Assembly: GCF_019900845.1 (NCBI RefSeq)
Contig: NZ_CP074570.1
Location: forward strand, 434,001-498,000
Direction of reading: 5' to 3'
Length of the DNA: 64,000 bases
From: Paraneptunicella aestuarii
GTDB lineage: Bacteria; Pseudomonadota; Gammaproteobacteria; Enterobacterales; Alteromonadaceae
A program made the position numbers and the translations under genes. Positions within the stretch are counted from its first letter, which is position 1. Every line of letters starts with the position of its first letter. The notes under the pieces were generated by a model, which was given only the letters and a program-made list of their open reading frames with translations, did no database searches and had not been told where the DNA came from. This document shows positions 44,901-52,944 of the stretch, one piece after another.

Positions 44901-45422
44901 CTAGGCTCGTGCCATTTGCAATTCTCGTTGAACCGTGCGCACTGAAATGCCCAGCGTTTCTGCTGCTTCTTCATGACTGAGTCCGCCAAAGTAGAATAAT
45001 TCCGCAAGCTTACTTTGACGCTCGTCTATTTCGCCCAGCTGTGTCATTAGCTGGTCGATGTGTAGGATATTGGTGTATTCACCGGATATGTCCACATTGT
45101 TTTTCAGATTTGATGAGGCTGTGTGTCGTTTCTGGGTCAACTTGGTTCGTGCGTGATCGACCAGGATCCGTCGCATGATATTTGAGCCAATGGCGAGAAA
45201 ATGCGCTTTACTTTTGAGATCCACGTCGTCCAGGCCCATCAACTTTTCGAACGCAATATGCAAGAGTTCGGTGGCTTGCAGTGTATGGTCGTGGCGCTCT
45301 TTTCCCAAATGATAGCGAGCAATGCTTTTTAGCTGTGTATATAACAGCTCGGTCAGCAGTTCCAGTGCTTGTTGATCGCCATTTTGCCAGCGTATTAGCA
45401 GATTTGTCGCATTGCCTGTCAT
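44901..45422 (-). CDS. ECF-type sigma-70 factor paired with a Ser/Thr kinase
   Basis: 173 residues. Region 2 (LLIRWQNGDQQALELLTELL, then HTLQATELLHIAFEKL) and region 4 (QSKLAELFYFGGLSHEEAAE, then TLGISVRTVQRELQMARA) are of the kind often found beside serine/threonine kinases. It is the second gene of a minus-strand pair, 29 bases after the kinase, with AGAGG seven bases before its start. By analogy with kinase-linked ECF groups it is probably activated by phosphorylation rather than by an anti-sigma factor, because none is nearby. Confidence 0.8.
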   Translation of the reverse strand: MTGNATNLLIRWQNGDQQALELLTELLYTQLKSIARYHLGKERHDHTLQATELLHIAFEKLMGLDDVDLKSKAHFLAIGSNIMRRILVDHARTKLTQKRHTASSNLKNNVDISGEYTNILHIDQLMTQLGEIDERQSKLAELFYFGGLSHEEAAETLGISVRTVQRELQMARA

Positions 45423-45451
45423 ACTTAGTACCTCTACATCTTTTTTAATAT

Positions 45452-48289
45452 TCAGGGAAGTTGTACTAACAATGAAGTCAGTGAGTGGGGGCGGTGTGGA
45501 TTATTTAACAAGTCGTCAGCATAACGGATACTGGCTGAGTCTGTTGGTAATGTTGTCAGCAAGATTGCACGGGCATTTGAGATGCTAGCTGCCACAAGAG
45601 AGGCATCCGCGCCTAACATGAGCGAAATATCGTTGTTGATAAGAGTTAATCTTGCGCTGTTTAGTGGCGAATAAAAGGCTAATTTACGGGTCATGGTCAA
45701 GGCTTGTTGAGCGGCCTTTTGTGCTTTCAGGTAATCGTTCATTACATAGGCAAGCATGGCTTCATATTTCAATTGTTCTATTCGTATTGGGCTATTGGCA
45801 GGCATTTGAGATGCATTCAGGTGTACTGCGCTTTGAGCGATATGTTGTTTGGCCGATACGATGTTTTTGGTTATCAGTGCAAGGTGAGTTTGCATGTGTA
45901 AAGTGGCGATCAACCCATTTTTATTGCTTTCTTTCGCGTAGTTGTCTGATACTTGTTGCAATATTATGTCGGCTTTCTGGTATTGGTTCTGGTGAATAAG
46001 CATATGAGCCAGATTGATTCGTGACTCTCCAAGATCCCAATGATTTTCTGGCAAGTTTCGCGTTCGAATATCAAGGCTGAGTTCAAGGAGTGGCCAGGCT
46101 TGCTCATAATGCTCAATCTCCAAATAGAGACTGGCCAGGTCGTTGCTGTGTCGCGCGTAATTGAGTGTTGAACCTCTGACAGCATATTCCTGTTGAATGA
46201 TATTCTGATAGATTTCTTCTGCCTGGCTATATTTGCCGTTTTTTACCAGAAAGGCCGCCTGACGACTTTTTACCCAAAGGACGTTTTTATTGTCGGGTTG
46301 ATAAATGGTTGTCACCAGATTTGTCAGTTCATTGATACTGGATTCTGTTTCCGGAGCGTTGTTGTCCAAATAGATATGCACCAGATTGCCCAAGGTGGTG
46401 ATATATCGCGGGTGTACCTTTCCAAACAGTTGTTCTTTTATTTTTAACACTTCCTTATATTGAGCTATCGCTTTTTGCAACATTCCTAACTCACCCGATG
46501 TCATGGCCTGATTGTGTCTGATAACAATCAGCCTTTCCTGTAGGGCGTCTGCAAATTCAGCGGCAGACTGATCAGCCAGATCAAACCATTTTTGTGCCGA
46601 CACATAGTTTGAGGTATTCAATTCCAGAACACCATAATTGTTATAAACCTTGGAGTGGCTTTGAGTATTGCTGTGAATGTGAGTCAGACTGTCGAGGGCT
46701 TGGTTTTGCCATTGTCGCGAAATTTCAAACTGTGAATTTTTGCGAGCGTTGTCACCAAGCATACTATATATTTCAGCGACATTTTCCCAATTGGGGGATT
46801 CGGCTTTCTGCTCCTGAGAGAGTAGTTCCTTATACAGTTCATCCGCAACCGTATATTCCCCGAGCGCTTCATAGGCCTTGGCTATTGTGAGCTTGATGGA
46901 GATATCCAGAACCGGATTAAGGGAGGGTTGTTTGTTGAGTTCCTCTCTACCATTATCCAGTAATTCTTTAACGCTATATTGCCTCCCCTGACTGTAGTTA
47001 GGGTCAGCTTTTTTGAATAGATTCACAATAAACTGAGTGGTCTTTTGGTATTTCAAACTTTCGGTTTCTGCGGTTTGTCGAAGATTCACTTCCCGATATC
47101 CCCAAAGAACCGATAACGCCAAAATGGACAATAATGCTCCAGCTAACCACATTTGGCGTCGTACCCAGAGACAAAATCGGGTTAACAGGGTTGTAGATGT
47201 GGCGAGTACAGGGTATTTCGCCAAATATCGTTCAATGTCGGTTTTCAATTCATTGACGGTTTGATAACGCAACAATGGGTCGATGTGGGTTGCTTTACTA
47301 AAAATGGCACGTAATTGTGGTGATGTAATGTGTGCTGAGGCATCACTCAAACCCTGTTGAATTCGATTAAGTAATGGCTTGGTTGGCTTCTGGTGGCGAT
47401 ATTTTTTCAGAGTTGTCAGGGTTTCTTCTGACAGATGGTTAGGGTGCTGCTGAACTGCCAATTCAAATAATAATATGCCCAGTGAAAAGACATCGCTTTC
47501 GGTACTGGGAGGTATTTGAGCCATGGCTTCCGGGCTGGCATAGGAATAGCTGATTGCTATGTGTTGCTGTTTCCAGTCGGCCACGGTTTCGGTGGTGGTT
47601 AGATTCGCGATACCAAAATCGAGTAATTTGAGGATGCCTTCCTGTGTAACCAGGATATTATCGGGCTTGATATCACAATGTATGATTAGTTTTTGATGGG
47701 CTGATTGCACAGCGTGGCAGATGGTAATAAACAGCGACAACCGTTCCTGGAGGCTAAGATTGTTGTTCTGGCAGTATTCCGTAATGGTAATGCCTTCAAT
47801 GAATTCCATGACGAAATAGAGCATTCCATCCGATGTGGTTCCGCCATCGAGCAGGTGGCAGATATTGGGATGATTGAGGTCGGCCAGAATTTGTCTTTCT
47901 CTTTGAAAAAACGTGTGTACAGATTGATGGTGTAAGCCATCGCGAATAATTTTGATGGCGACTTTTTGCTGAAACTCATGGTCGCTTCGCTCTGCAAGAT
48001 AGACATCACCCATACCACCATGACCAAGGCGTTGGGTCAGTTTGAATTTGTCAATGTGTGTACCCACTAACGAGGCTTCCTGGCCTATTTCATTAGCGAC
48101 TTTACTGACAGTATCGAGGATAAGATCTTGATTGCTGATGGCAAATGAAACCATCTTCATGACTTTTTGAATACAGGCTGGATTGCCATCACATTCATTT
48201 TCTACAAAAGTCTGGCGTGACGATTCTTCAACTTGCATGACTTTCTCAAATACAAACTGAAGACGTTTAATATCAGTCGTGGAATTCAT
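45452..48289 (-). CDS. Membrane Ser/Thr protein kinase with TPR sensor region
   Basis: 945 residues. Kinase domain about 83-355: glycine loop RLGHGGMGDVYLAE, Lys113 in VAIK, catalytic loop HCDIKPDN (Asp206), DFG at 224-226, and ASPEA. One membrane helix at about 380-398, then a long region of tetratricopeptide-like helices (about 430-860) on the other side. The HRD arginine is replaced by cysteine (HCD), a non-RD kinase, so activation-loop phosphorylation may not be needed. It is transcribed with the ECF sigma gene downstream. A signalling pair from envelope or peptide cue to transcription is the likely role. Confidence 0.88.
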   Translation of the reverse strand: MNSTTDIKRLQFVFEKVMQVEESSRQTFVENECDGNPACIQKVMKMVSFAISNQDLILDTVSKVANEIGQEASLVGTHIDKFKLTQRLGHGGMGDVYLAERSDHEFQQKVAIKIIRDGLHHQSVHTFFQRERQILADLNHPNICHLLDGGTTSDGMLYFVMEFIEGITITEYCQNNNLSLQERLSLFITICHAVQSAHQKLIIHCDIKPDNILVTQEGILKLLDFGIANLTTTETVADWKQQHIAISYSYASPEAMAQIPPSTESDVFSLGILLFELAVQQHPNHLSEETLTTLKKYRHQKPTKPLLNRIQQGLSDASAHITSPQLRAIFSKATHIDPLLRYQTVNELKTDIERYLAKYPVLATSTTLLTRFCLWVRRQMWLAGALLSILALSVLWGYREVNLRQTAETESLKYQKTTQFIVNLFKKADPNYSQGRQYSVKELLDNGREELNKQPSLNPVLDISIKLTIAKAYEALGEYTVADELYKELLSQEQKAESPNWENVAEIYSMLGDNARKNSQFEISRQWQNQALDSLTHIHSNTQSHSKVYNNYGVLELNTSNYVSAQKWFDLADQSAAEFADALQERLIVIRHNQAMTSGELGMLQKAIAQYKEVLKIKEQLFGKVHPRYITTLGNLVHIYLDNNAPETESSINELTNLVTTIYQPDNKNVLWVKSRQAAFLVKNGKYSQAEEIYQNIIQQEYAVRGSTLNYARHSNDLASLYLEIEHYEQAWPLLELSLDIRTRNLPENHWDLGESRINLAHMLIHQNQYQKADIILQQVSDNYAKESNKNGLIATLHMQTHLALITKNIVSAKQHIAQSAVHLNASQMPANSPIRIEQLKYEAMLAYVMNDYLKAQKAAQQALTMTRKLAFYSPLNSARLTLINNDISLMLGADASLVAASISNARAILLTTLPTDSASIRYADDLLNNPHRPHSLTSLLVQLP

Positions 48290-48630
48290 CCATCAATCCT
48301 GTTTATTTGTCTTAATTGAGAAAATGCAGAGATCACGAGTTGGATAACGCCGAATCTGCCGCAATACTGGAGTGTGAACAGGGCCCGTCGTTGAATGGGA
48401 ATGCTTATAAGAGAACTATCAGTATTTCAACGTCTTAACCTTTTCTATGAAGGCTTTTCCATTGTTTACAGCGATTCTATATTCTCCTTTTTACCACCAC
48501 TCCAATTTTTGCTGTGAAAATAAATTAACTTTTTTTGGCGGTTTTGCCAACCAATCTCGCTTTAACCCAAAAGGCTAAATGTTTATTCGCTATTGAAGCG
48601 TCAATGGGAATGAAATACTCGGGGAAAGTG
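48290..48630. promoter_or_regulatory. Divergent intergenic region between kinase and AAA+ activator
   Basis: 341 bases that must hold the promoters of both divergent units. I see no gene and no convincing -24/-12 element: a TTGGCGG...TTGCC pair near 48535 has the wrong spacing. A GGGGAAAG ribosome site at 48620-48627 decides the start of the next gene. Confidence 0.45.
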
Positions 48631-49785
48631 ATGAATGTGATTCAATCTACGTTTGAAAGCTTTATATCTAGAGATAGTTTATTACCTGTAATTGGAAGGG
48701 ATTTGCAACAAAAGCTTCCTTTATTGAAGACCTTCTCCATGTCTCATGAAACCCTACTGATTAAAGGCGATTCTGGCGTGGGTAAATCACGGTTGGCAAG
48801 ATGGTGTCATGCCAATTCAAAACGTCGATATGGTGCCTTTGAGGTTTTGGATTTGGCGACGATCCCGGATGAAATGAAAATGGGGGCGCTGTTTGGATGG
48901 AAGAAAGGCGCGTATACCGGAGCCATGCAATCAAATCCTGGAGCAGTGGGGAGAGCCATGGAAGGTACCTTGTTTATTGATGAGATTGATAAGTTGTCCA
49001 TGGAAGCGCAGGCCGGATTATTGCAGTTGTTGGACGGTGGATATTACCAGCCATTGGGTGATCGTGAGTCTTTACGCAAGGCTGATATCCGCTTCATTAT
49101 TGGTACCAATGCCAATTTACAAACCTTGGTCAGGGAAGGGCGGTTTAGAGAGGATTTGTACTACAGGATCAATGTATTACCCGTGAATTTGTTACCGCTG
49201 TCACAGCGACCCGATGAAATTGTGCCTTGGGCAGAATACATGCTGCATCGCTGCTTGCAAACAAATCAAAGCGACCGTCATGTTACTTTGAGTTCTTCTG
49301 CGAAACAACGACTGGAGCATTGTCCTTGGCCGGGCAATCTTAGACAACTGGACACTATTGTCCGTAGAGCCGATGCAATCTGTCGTTCAGAAAATCAGGT
49401 AAAGAGTCCGGCAGCGAAACACTATTGCATTGATGATACACATATTACCCAGGCATTAATGATGGATGGTTCCAGTATGCTGGATTCACGCGGTATGAGT
49501 GGCGATTCTATTGAGAAAAACCTCCAGTGCTCAATGTGGAAAACCGCAGAGCTTTTCGTTGAGCTTGCGATGAAAAAAGATACGCAGCAGAAAAAATTGT
49601 GTTTGAGTCTTGCAGATACCTTTAAGGCTCATGTACTAAACGTTGCTTTGGCAAAATTGATGGATAAAAAGCTTGTATATCAGCTTTTTGGGCGTGAAAA
49701 GGCAATATTAAATCGAACCTATCAGCGAGAGCTTCGTAAAGAGTTAGAGCGTATAGAAGAGTTTGAACACGCTATCGGGCGATAA
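48631..49785 (+). CDS. Sigma-54-dependent AAA+ transcriptional activator
   Basis: 384 residues. The AAA+ domain (about 25-260) has Walker A GDSGVGKSRLA, the sigma-54 contact loop GAYTGA (GAFTGA with Phe to Tyr), Walker B GTLFIDEID, and the arginine finger region GRFREDLYYRINVLPVNLLPL. There is no N-terminal receiver or ligand domain, only about 24 residues. The 100-residue C-terminal end has no recognisable Fis-type helix-turn-helix, so how it is directed to DNA is unclear. The ATG at 48631 is chosen for its ribosome site. It precedes the ECF/ion-channel gene array and may switch it on. Confidence 0.85.
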   Translation: MNVIQSTFESFISRDSLLPVIGRDLQQKLPLLKTFSMSHETLLIKGDSGVGKSRLARWCHANSKRRYGAFEVLDLATIPDEMKMGALFGWKKGAYTGAMQSNPGAVGRAMEGTLFIDEIDKLSMEAQAGLLQLLDGGYYQPLGDRESLRKADIRFIIGTNANLQTLVREGRFREDLYYRINVLPVNLLPLSQRPDEIVPWAEYMLHRCLQTNQSDRHVTLSSSAKQRLEHCPWPGNLRQLDTIVRRADAICRSENQVKSPAAKHYCIDDTHITQALMMDGSSMLDSRGMSGDSIEKNLQCSMWKTAELFVELAMKKDTQQKKLCLSLADTFKAHVLNVALAKLMDKKLVYQLFGREKAILNRTYQRELRKELERIEEFEHAIGR

Positions 49786-50120
49786 CTGACGCGATAGTTC
49801 ACTCGCTCCTTAACTCGCAGGGAATGACGTTTGTCATTCTCATCTATCAATGCCGTCTATTAATTCAAAGAGTCCCTCTCATTATTACAGAACCTGTCTG
49901 TTTGAGTCTGTTTCTTCATTGGCTTTCTTTTTGTCCTGCAAGTCGAACCTGTTGATTGCGTGAGGATTGACGCAGACTTGCTGAATCCCGCGTCACGGGG
50001 TACGCAAAACAGCATGGGGTAAGTGAAAATGTATTAATAAACAATAGGATAGCTATTGGTATTCACGTTGCTAAACGTCAAGGACTGATTCGTTTACACA
50101 TGAATAAAGAGGTTATCCCA
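49786..50120. promoter_or_regulatory. Intergenic region before the second ECF sigma gene
   Basis: 335 bases without a gene. A hairpin GAATGAC-GTTT-GTCATTC (49822-49839) follows the activator gene. TGGCTTTCTTTTTTGT-like sequence at 49920-49934 resembles a sigma-54 -24/-12 site except that the -12 GC reads GT. If real, it would let the AAA+ activator drive the ECF sigma gene. Confidence 0.35.
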
Positions 50121-50771
50121 ATGTTTGATATGCAACATGGTTTTGACGAGAACAGCGCATCTTTTGGGCATCATACTGATCTTCACACACACCAACATCT
50201 TTCTCATCACATCGTTCATCCATCAAGCGATACCGTTGATGGTGATACAAGTGATAATGCCAGTGTGTCGAAGCAATTCTGGCTGTTATGGTTAGGGTTG
50301 GAGAAGAAGATTTTTAGTTACTGTTATTTCCGGCTAACACAGCATTTTCATGATGCTCAAGATTTGTGTAGTGAGACCATGTTAGTGGCTCATAAACACC
50401 TGCCTAATGTTAAACATTCCGATAATTTGCAAGCTTGGTTATTTCGCATTGCCCGGCACACTTATTTTGACCAATTGCGACGTAACAATTGTCATTTACG
50501 GTTTTGCCTGAGTTTGGAAAATGACCCGGAATTTTCACGGGATGATCTGTTTAATAGCACCCTCAATGATCGAGCCATCATATTCATCAAAAGGGCAATA
50601 AAACGCTTACCGAAAGACTATAAAAATATCGTCTTTGACTTTTTCTTTAGAGACAAATCTTATAGGGAAATTGGTATAGAACAAAGTGTCACTGAAGCGC
50701 AAGTTCGCAAGGTTATTTTTCGTTTTAGAAAACGAGTTTATCCATCAATCCACCGTTATCTGAGTAAATAA
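50121..50771 (+). CDS. ECF-type sigma-70 factor at the head of the ion-channel array
   Basis: 216 residues. A His-rich N-terminal extension (about 1-45, DLHTHQHLSHHIVH) precedes sigma region 2 (KKIFSYCYFRLTQHFHDAQD, then LCSETMLVAHKHL and AWLFRIARHTYFDQLRR) and region 4 (IKRLPKDYKNIVFDFFFRDK, then SYREIGIEQSVTEAQVRKVI). The histidine cluster could bind metal and act as a sensor, which is unusual. The ATG at 50121 has AAAGAGG seven bases upstream and is preferred to the ATG at 50100. No anti-sigma gene is adjacent. A matching ECF-style promoter lies immediately downstream. Confidence 0.85.
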   Translation: MFDMQHGFDENSASFGHHTDLHTHQHLSHHIVHPSSDTVDGDTSDNASVSKQFWLLWLGLEKKIFSYCYFRLTQHFHDAQDLCSETMLVAHKHLPNVKHSDNLQAWLFRIARHTYFDQLRRNNCHLRFCLSLENDPEFSRDDLFNSTLNDRAIIFIKRAIKRLPKDYKNIVFDFFFRDKSYREIGIEQSVTEAQVRKVIFRFRKRVYPSIHRYLSK

Positions 50772-50773
50772 TT

Positions 50774-50799
50774 GGAACAAAATGTACGGGGTATCCGTT
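50774..50799 (+). promoter_or_regulatory. Candidate ECF-type promoter (GGAAC-N17-CGTT)
   Basis: GGAAC at 50774-50778 and CGTT at 50796-50799 with a 17-base spacer match the general ECF promoter form GGAAC-N16/17-CGTC/T. It sits three bases after the ECF sigma stop and about 55 bases before the first gene of the array. The simplest reading is that the sigma factor transcribes the array from here. Confidence 0.5.
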
Positions 50800-50854
50800 T
50801 GTAAGCGACAGACTCTGTGTTGTTGAAATTAATTTAAATAGAAAAAGGTGATTT

Positions 50855-52096
50855 ATGAGTGAACTTACGATCAGCCAAAAAACGCTCAATTTTTTGAATG
50901 CGTATCTTGGATTGATGAAATCTGATGAATATAAGGCTATTGAGACGACGGTGGCCAAAATTGATAGCGATAACAAATCATTATTGAGTAAGGATCTGGT
51001 AAAAACGTTTCACCGTTTGGTGGAATTTCATCGAGGTAAAAGTGACGAAGATCCTGCCAGTACCACATGGTATACCAATTGTCAGATTGCAGATTTGAAC
51101 ATCGTCGAAGAGAATGGTGACTACTACTTTGATGTAAACACTGATCGCTCAACAAATATCGGAGCTGGTTGGTTTACCTGGGCAGCGGGTGTGTGTCCTG
51201 ACGATGTTAGTAGTAAATCGGAATTAGTCGATTACTGGTTGTTTTCAAATGCGGCGAAATCCTTTCTGGAAATCACGCAACTTATCAATGACATTTCTGA
51301 AAATGGTTCCAAACTTTCCAGCACTGAGAAGAGTTCAAAAATTGTTAGTAATGTTGAGAGTCTAAAAGATTCAAGATTCTTGAATGAGTTAAAAGCAGCA
51401 ATTTTGGCGTTGGGTGCAACGGGGAAAAGTGATAGTCCCCAGTCCCATTATAAGGTGCTTAAGTTTACTCGCGCCAAAGGTGCGGGATGGACTAAAGAGA
51501 TTTCTACAAAAGAAATGGAGAAACTCCATCAAAAGCTGGGCGAAGGACATCTTGGCGACAAGCTGCAATCAATGCGCCTTGGTAGATTGTTTATTGATGT
51601 CAATGATGCATTTACCAGTACGGTTGAAAAGTCCTTAAAGGATGCATTGAAAACGCAGCAAGAGCTGCTTGCAACCCCCGGGTTTATTACTATTGATACA
51701 AGACAGCCTAATGATCCTGTGTATGCTGAATTGAAAAAACTGGCCTTGATGCAGGCAATTATTTCCAATTTCAGACGGGTTGTATTGAAAGAGCTCAATG
51801 ATCAGCGCTGGGGTCATAAGGTTGCCCATATCAGTGTGCGTCAAACGGTCGATAGTTTGACTGCTGCCAATAATATTGTTGGCGCGGCTTTAGAAATGAG
51901 CGGTATGACGGGCATTAAAGACCTGTTTAACAGCATTTCGGATGCTGCGACAAAAGTGGCTGTTAACGCTGCTGCCATTCCTGTCGAAATTGATGGCATG
52001 TTGTTGGAATACTTCGATACAGAAGTGGGGCGTCTTAACGACCTTGCAAAACAAATTGCAGATAACTACAACATGCTATTGCAGTACCGAAACTAG
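50855..52096 (+). CDS. Unrecognised 413-residue helical protein
   Basis: I do not recognise this family. The chain is mostly predicted helix with no signal peptide. A central beta-like stretch carries aromatic residues (NGDYYFDVNTDRSTNIGAGW, then FTWAAGVCPDD), and the last 100 residues are a mildly hydrophobic helical bundle (AANNIVGAALEMSGMTGIKD, SISDAATKVAVNAAAIPVEI). It is the first gene after the candidate ECF promoter with a good AAGGTGA site. The soluble helical build with an amphipathic end would suit a cytosolic partner or a pore-forming-type protein, but neither is shown. Confidence 0.55.
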   Translation: MSELTISQKTLNFLNAYLGLMKSDEYKAIETTVAKIDSDNKSLLSKDLVKTFHRLVEFHRGKSDEDPASTTWYTNCQIADLNIVEENGDYYFDVNTDRSTNIGAGWFTWAAGVCPDDVSSKSELVDYWLFSNAAKSFLEITQLINDISENGSKLSSTEKSSKIVSNVESLKDSRFLNELKAAILALGATGKSDSPQSHYKVLKFTRAKGAGWTKEISTKEMEKLHQKLGEGHLGDKLQSMRLGRLFIDVNDAFTSTVEKSLKDALKTQQELLATPGFITIDTRQPNDPVYAELKKLALMQAIISNFRRVVLKELNDQRWGHKVAHISVRQTVDSLTAANNIVGAALEMSGMTGIKDLFNSISDAATKVAVNAAAIPVEIDGMLLEYFDTEVGRLNDLAKQIADNYNMLLQYRN

Positions 52097-52177
52097 TTTA
52101 CTGGTGCATAGCCTTGACTGCCAACCTCGGAAGGCGGTCGTTTCCAGTGCTCTTGGAGTGAATATGTTGGAGCGAAA

Positions 52178-52939
52178 ATGCCAAGTAAAACCTCTTTATC
52201 GTTAAATCCCCCTGCATATCAATTTCGCCCTTTAAGAGAAGCGATTTTTATCGGCATTCTGATTTTGATTGCTACCACCCATGCTAACTATTTTTTGTAC
52301 CAAAAAGCATTGGAAGCACAAAAGGGCGAAATTAATGACGGTTTGATGCTGTTGAGTAAGGCATTGGTGAAATTCATTGAACCATCGTTGCACCAGTCAT
52401 TAACTGCGCGGGAACAGCAGTACACTGAGGCATATCGTGAAGCGTTGGTTCCATTGGCAAAAGTGCTTCAGGGAAGTAAGGAAATCGTCAATGTTTACAC
52501 CATGGTACGGCGAGATGAAGATATTTTGTTTGTGCTTGACCCCACGCCTTCGGGTGACATTGATCATGATGGTCAGGAAGACAAGGCGTTTTTAATGGAA
52601 AAGTATGAATCGCCCCCCCATGAGTTACGACAAGCCTTCGCTGCACAGCAATATACCGTTACTGAACATCCTTATCAGGACAAATGGGGAGAACATTTCA
52701 GCAGCTTCACACCACTGCTTGACGAGCAGGGAAATATGTACGGCATGTTAGGACTTGATTTAAGTGCAGAAGGATATCGAAAGCGGCTCTATCCCATTCA
52801 GCGTCATTTTGTACGCACCTCCGCAGTGAGCGTCTTTATTGCCTTTATCGTGGCGTGTTTTATCTGGTTTTTAAGGCGTTTTTGCCAGGTTGTGCATCAA
52901 AACCGAATGCAGTTGATTAATTTTCTTCGGAAGGAATAA
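52178..52939 (+). CDS. Orphan Cache-like membrane sensor domain
   Basis: 253 residues: one membrane helix (about 20-41), a periplasmic domain (about 42-210) and a second helix (about 213-233), then about 20 cytoplasmic residues. The domain has VYTMVRRDEDILFVLDPTPS, an Asp-rich loop GDIDHDGQEDKAF, YQDKWGEHFSSFTPLLDEQG and YGMLGLDLSAEGY, the pattern of Cache-type sensors found at the N-terminus of cyclases and GGDEF proteins. Here no output domain follows. Its stop is five bases before the decarboxylase gene, which suggests it senses a compound linked to that enzyme or to the channel. Confidence 0.7.
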   Translation: MPSKTSLSLNPPAYQFRPLREAIFIGILILIATTHANYFLYQKALEAQKGEINDGLMLLSKALVKFIEPSLHQSLTAREQQYTEAYREALVPLAKVLQGSKEIVNVYTMVRRDEDILFVLDPTPSGDIDHDGQEDKAFLMEKYESPPHELRQAFAAQQYTVTEHPYQDKWGEHFSSFTPLLDEQGNMYGMLGLDLSAEGYRKRLYPIQRHFVRTSAVSVFIAFIVACFIWFLRRFCQVVHQNRMQLINFLRKE

Positions 52940-52944
52940 CCCTC

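Noticed and set aside
48535..48549. Possible sigma-54 promoter TTGGCGG...TTGCC
   Set aside because: GG to GC spacing is nine bases rather than the required twelve.
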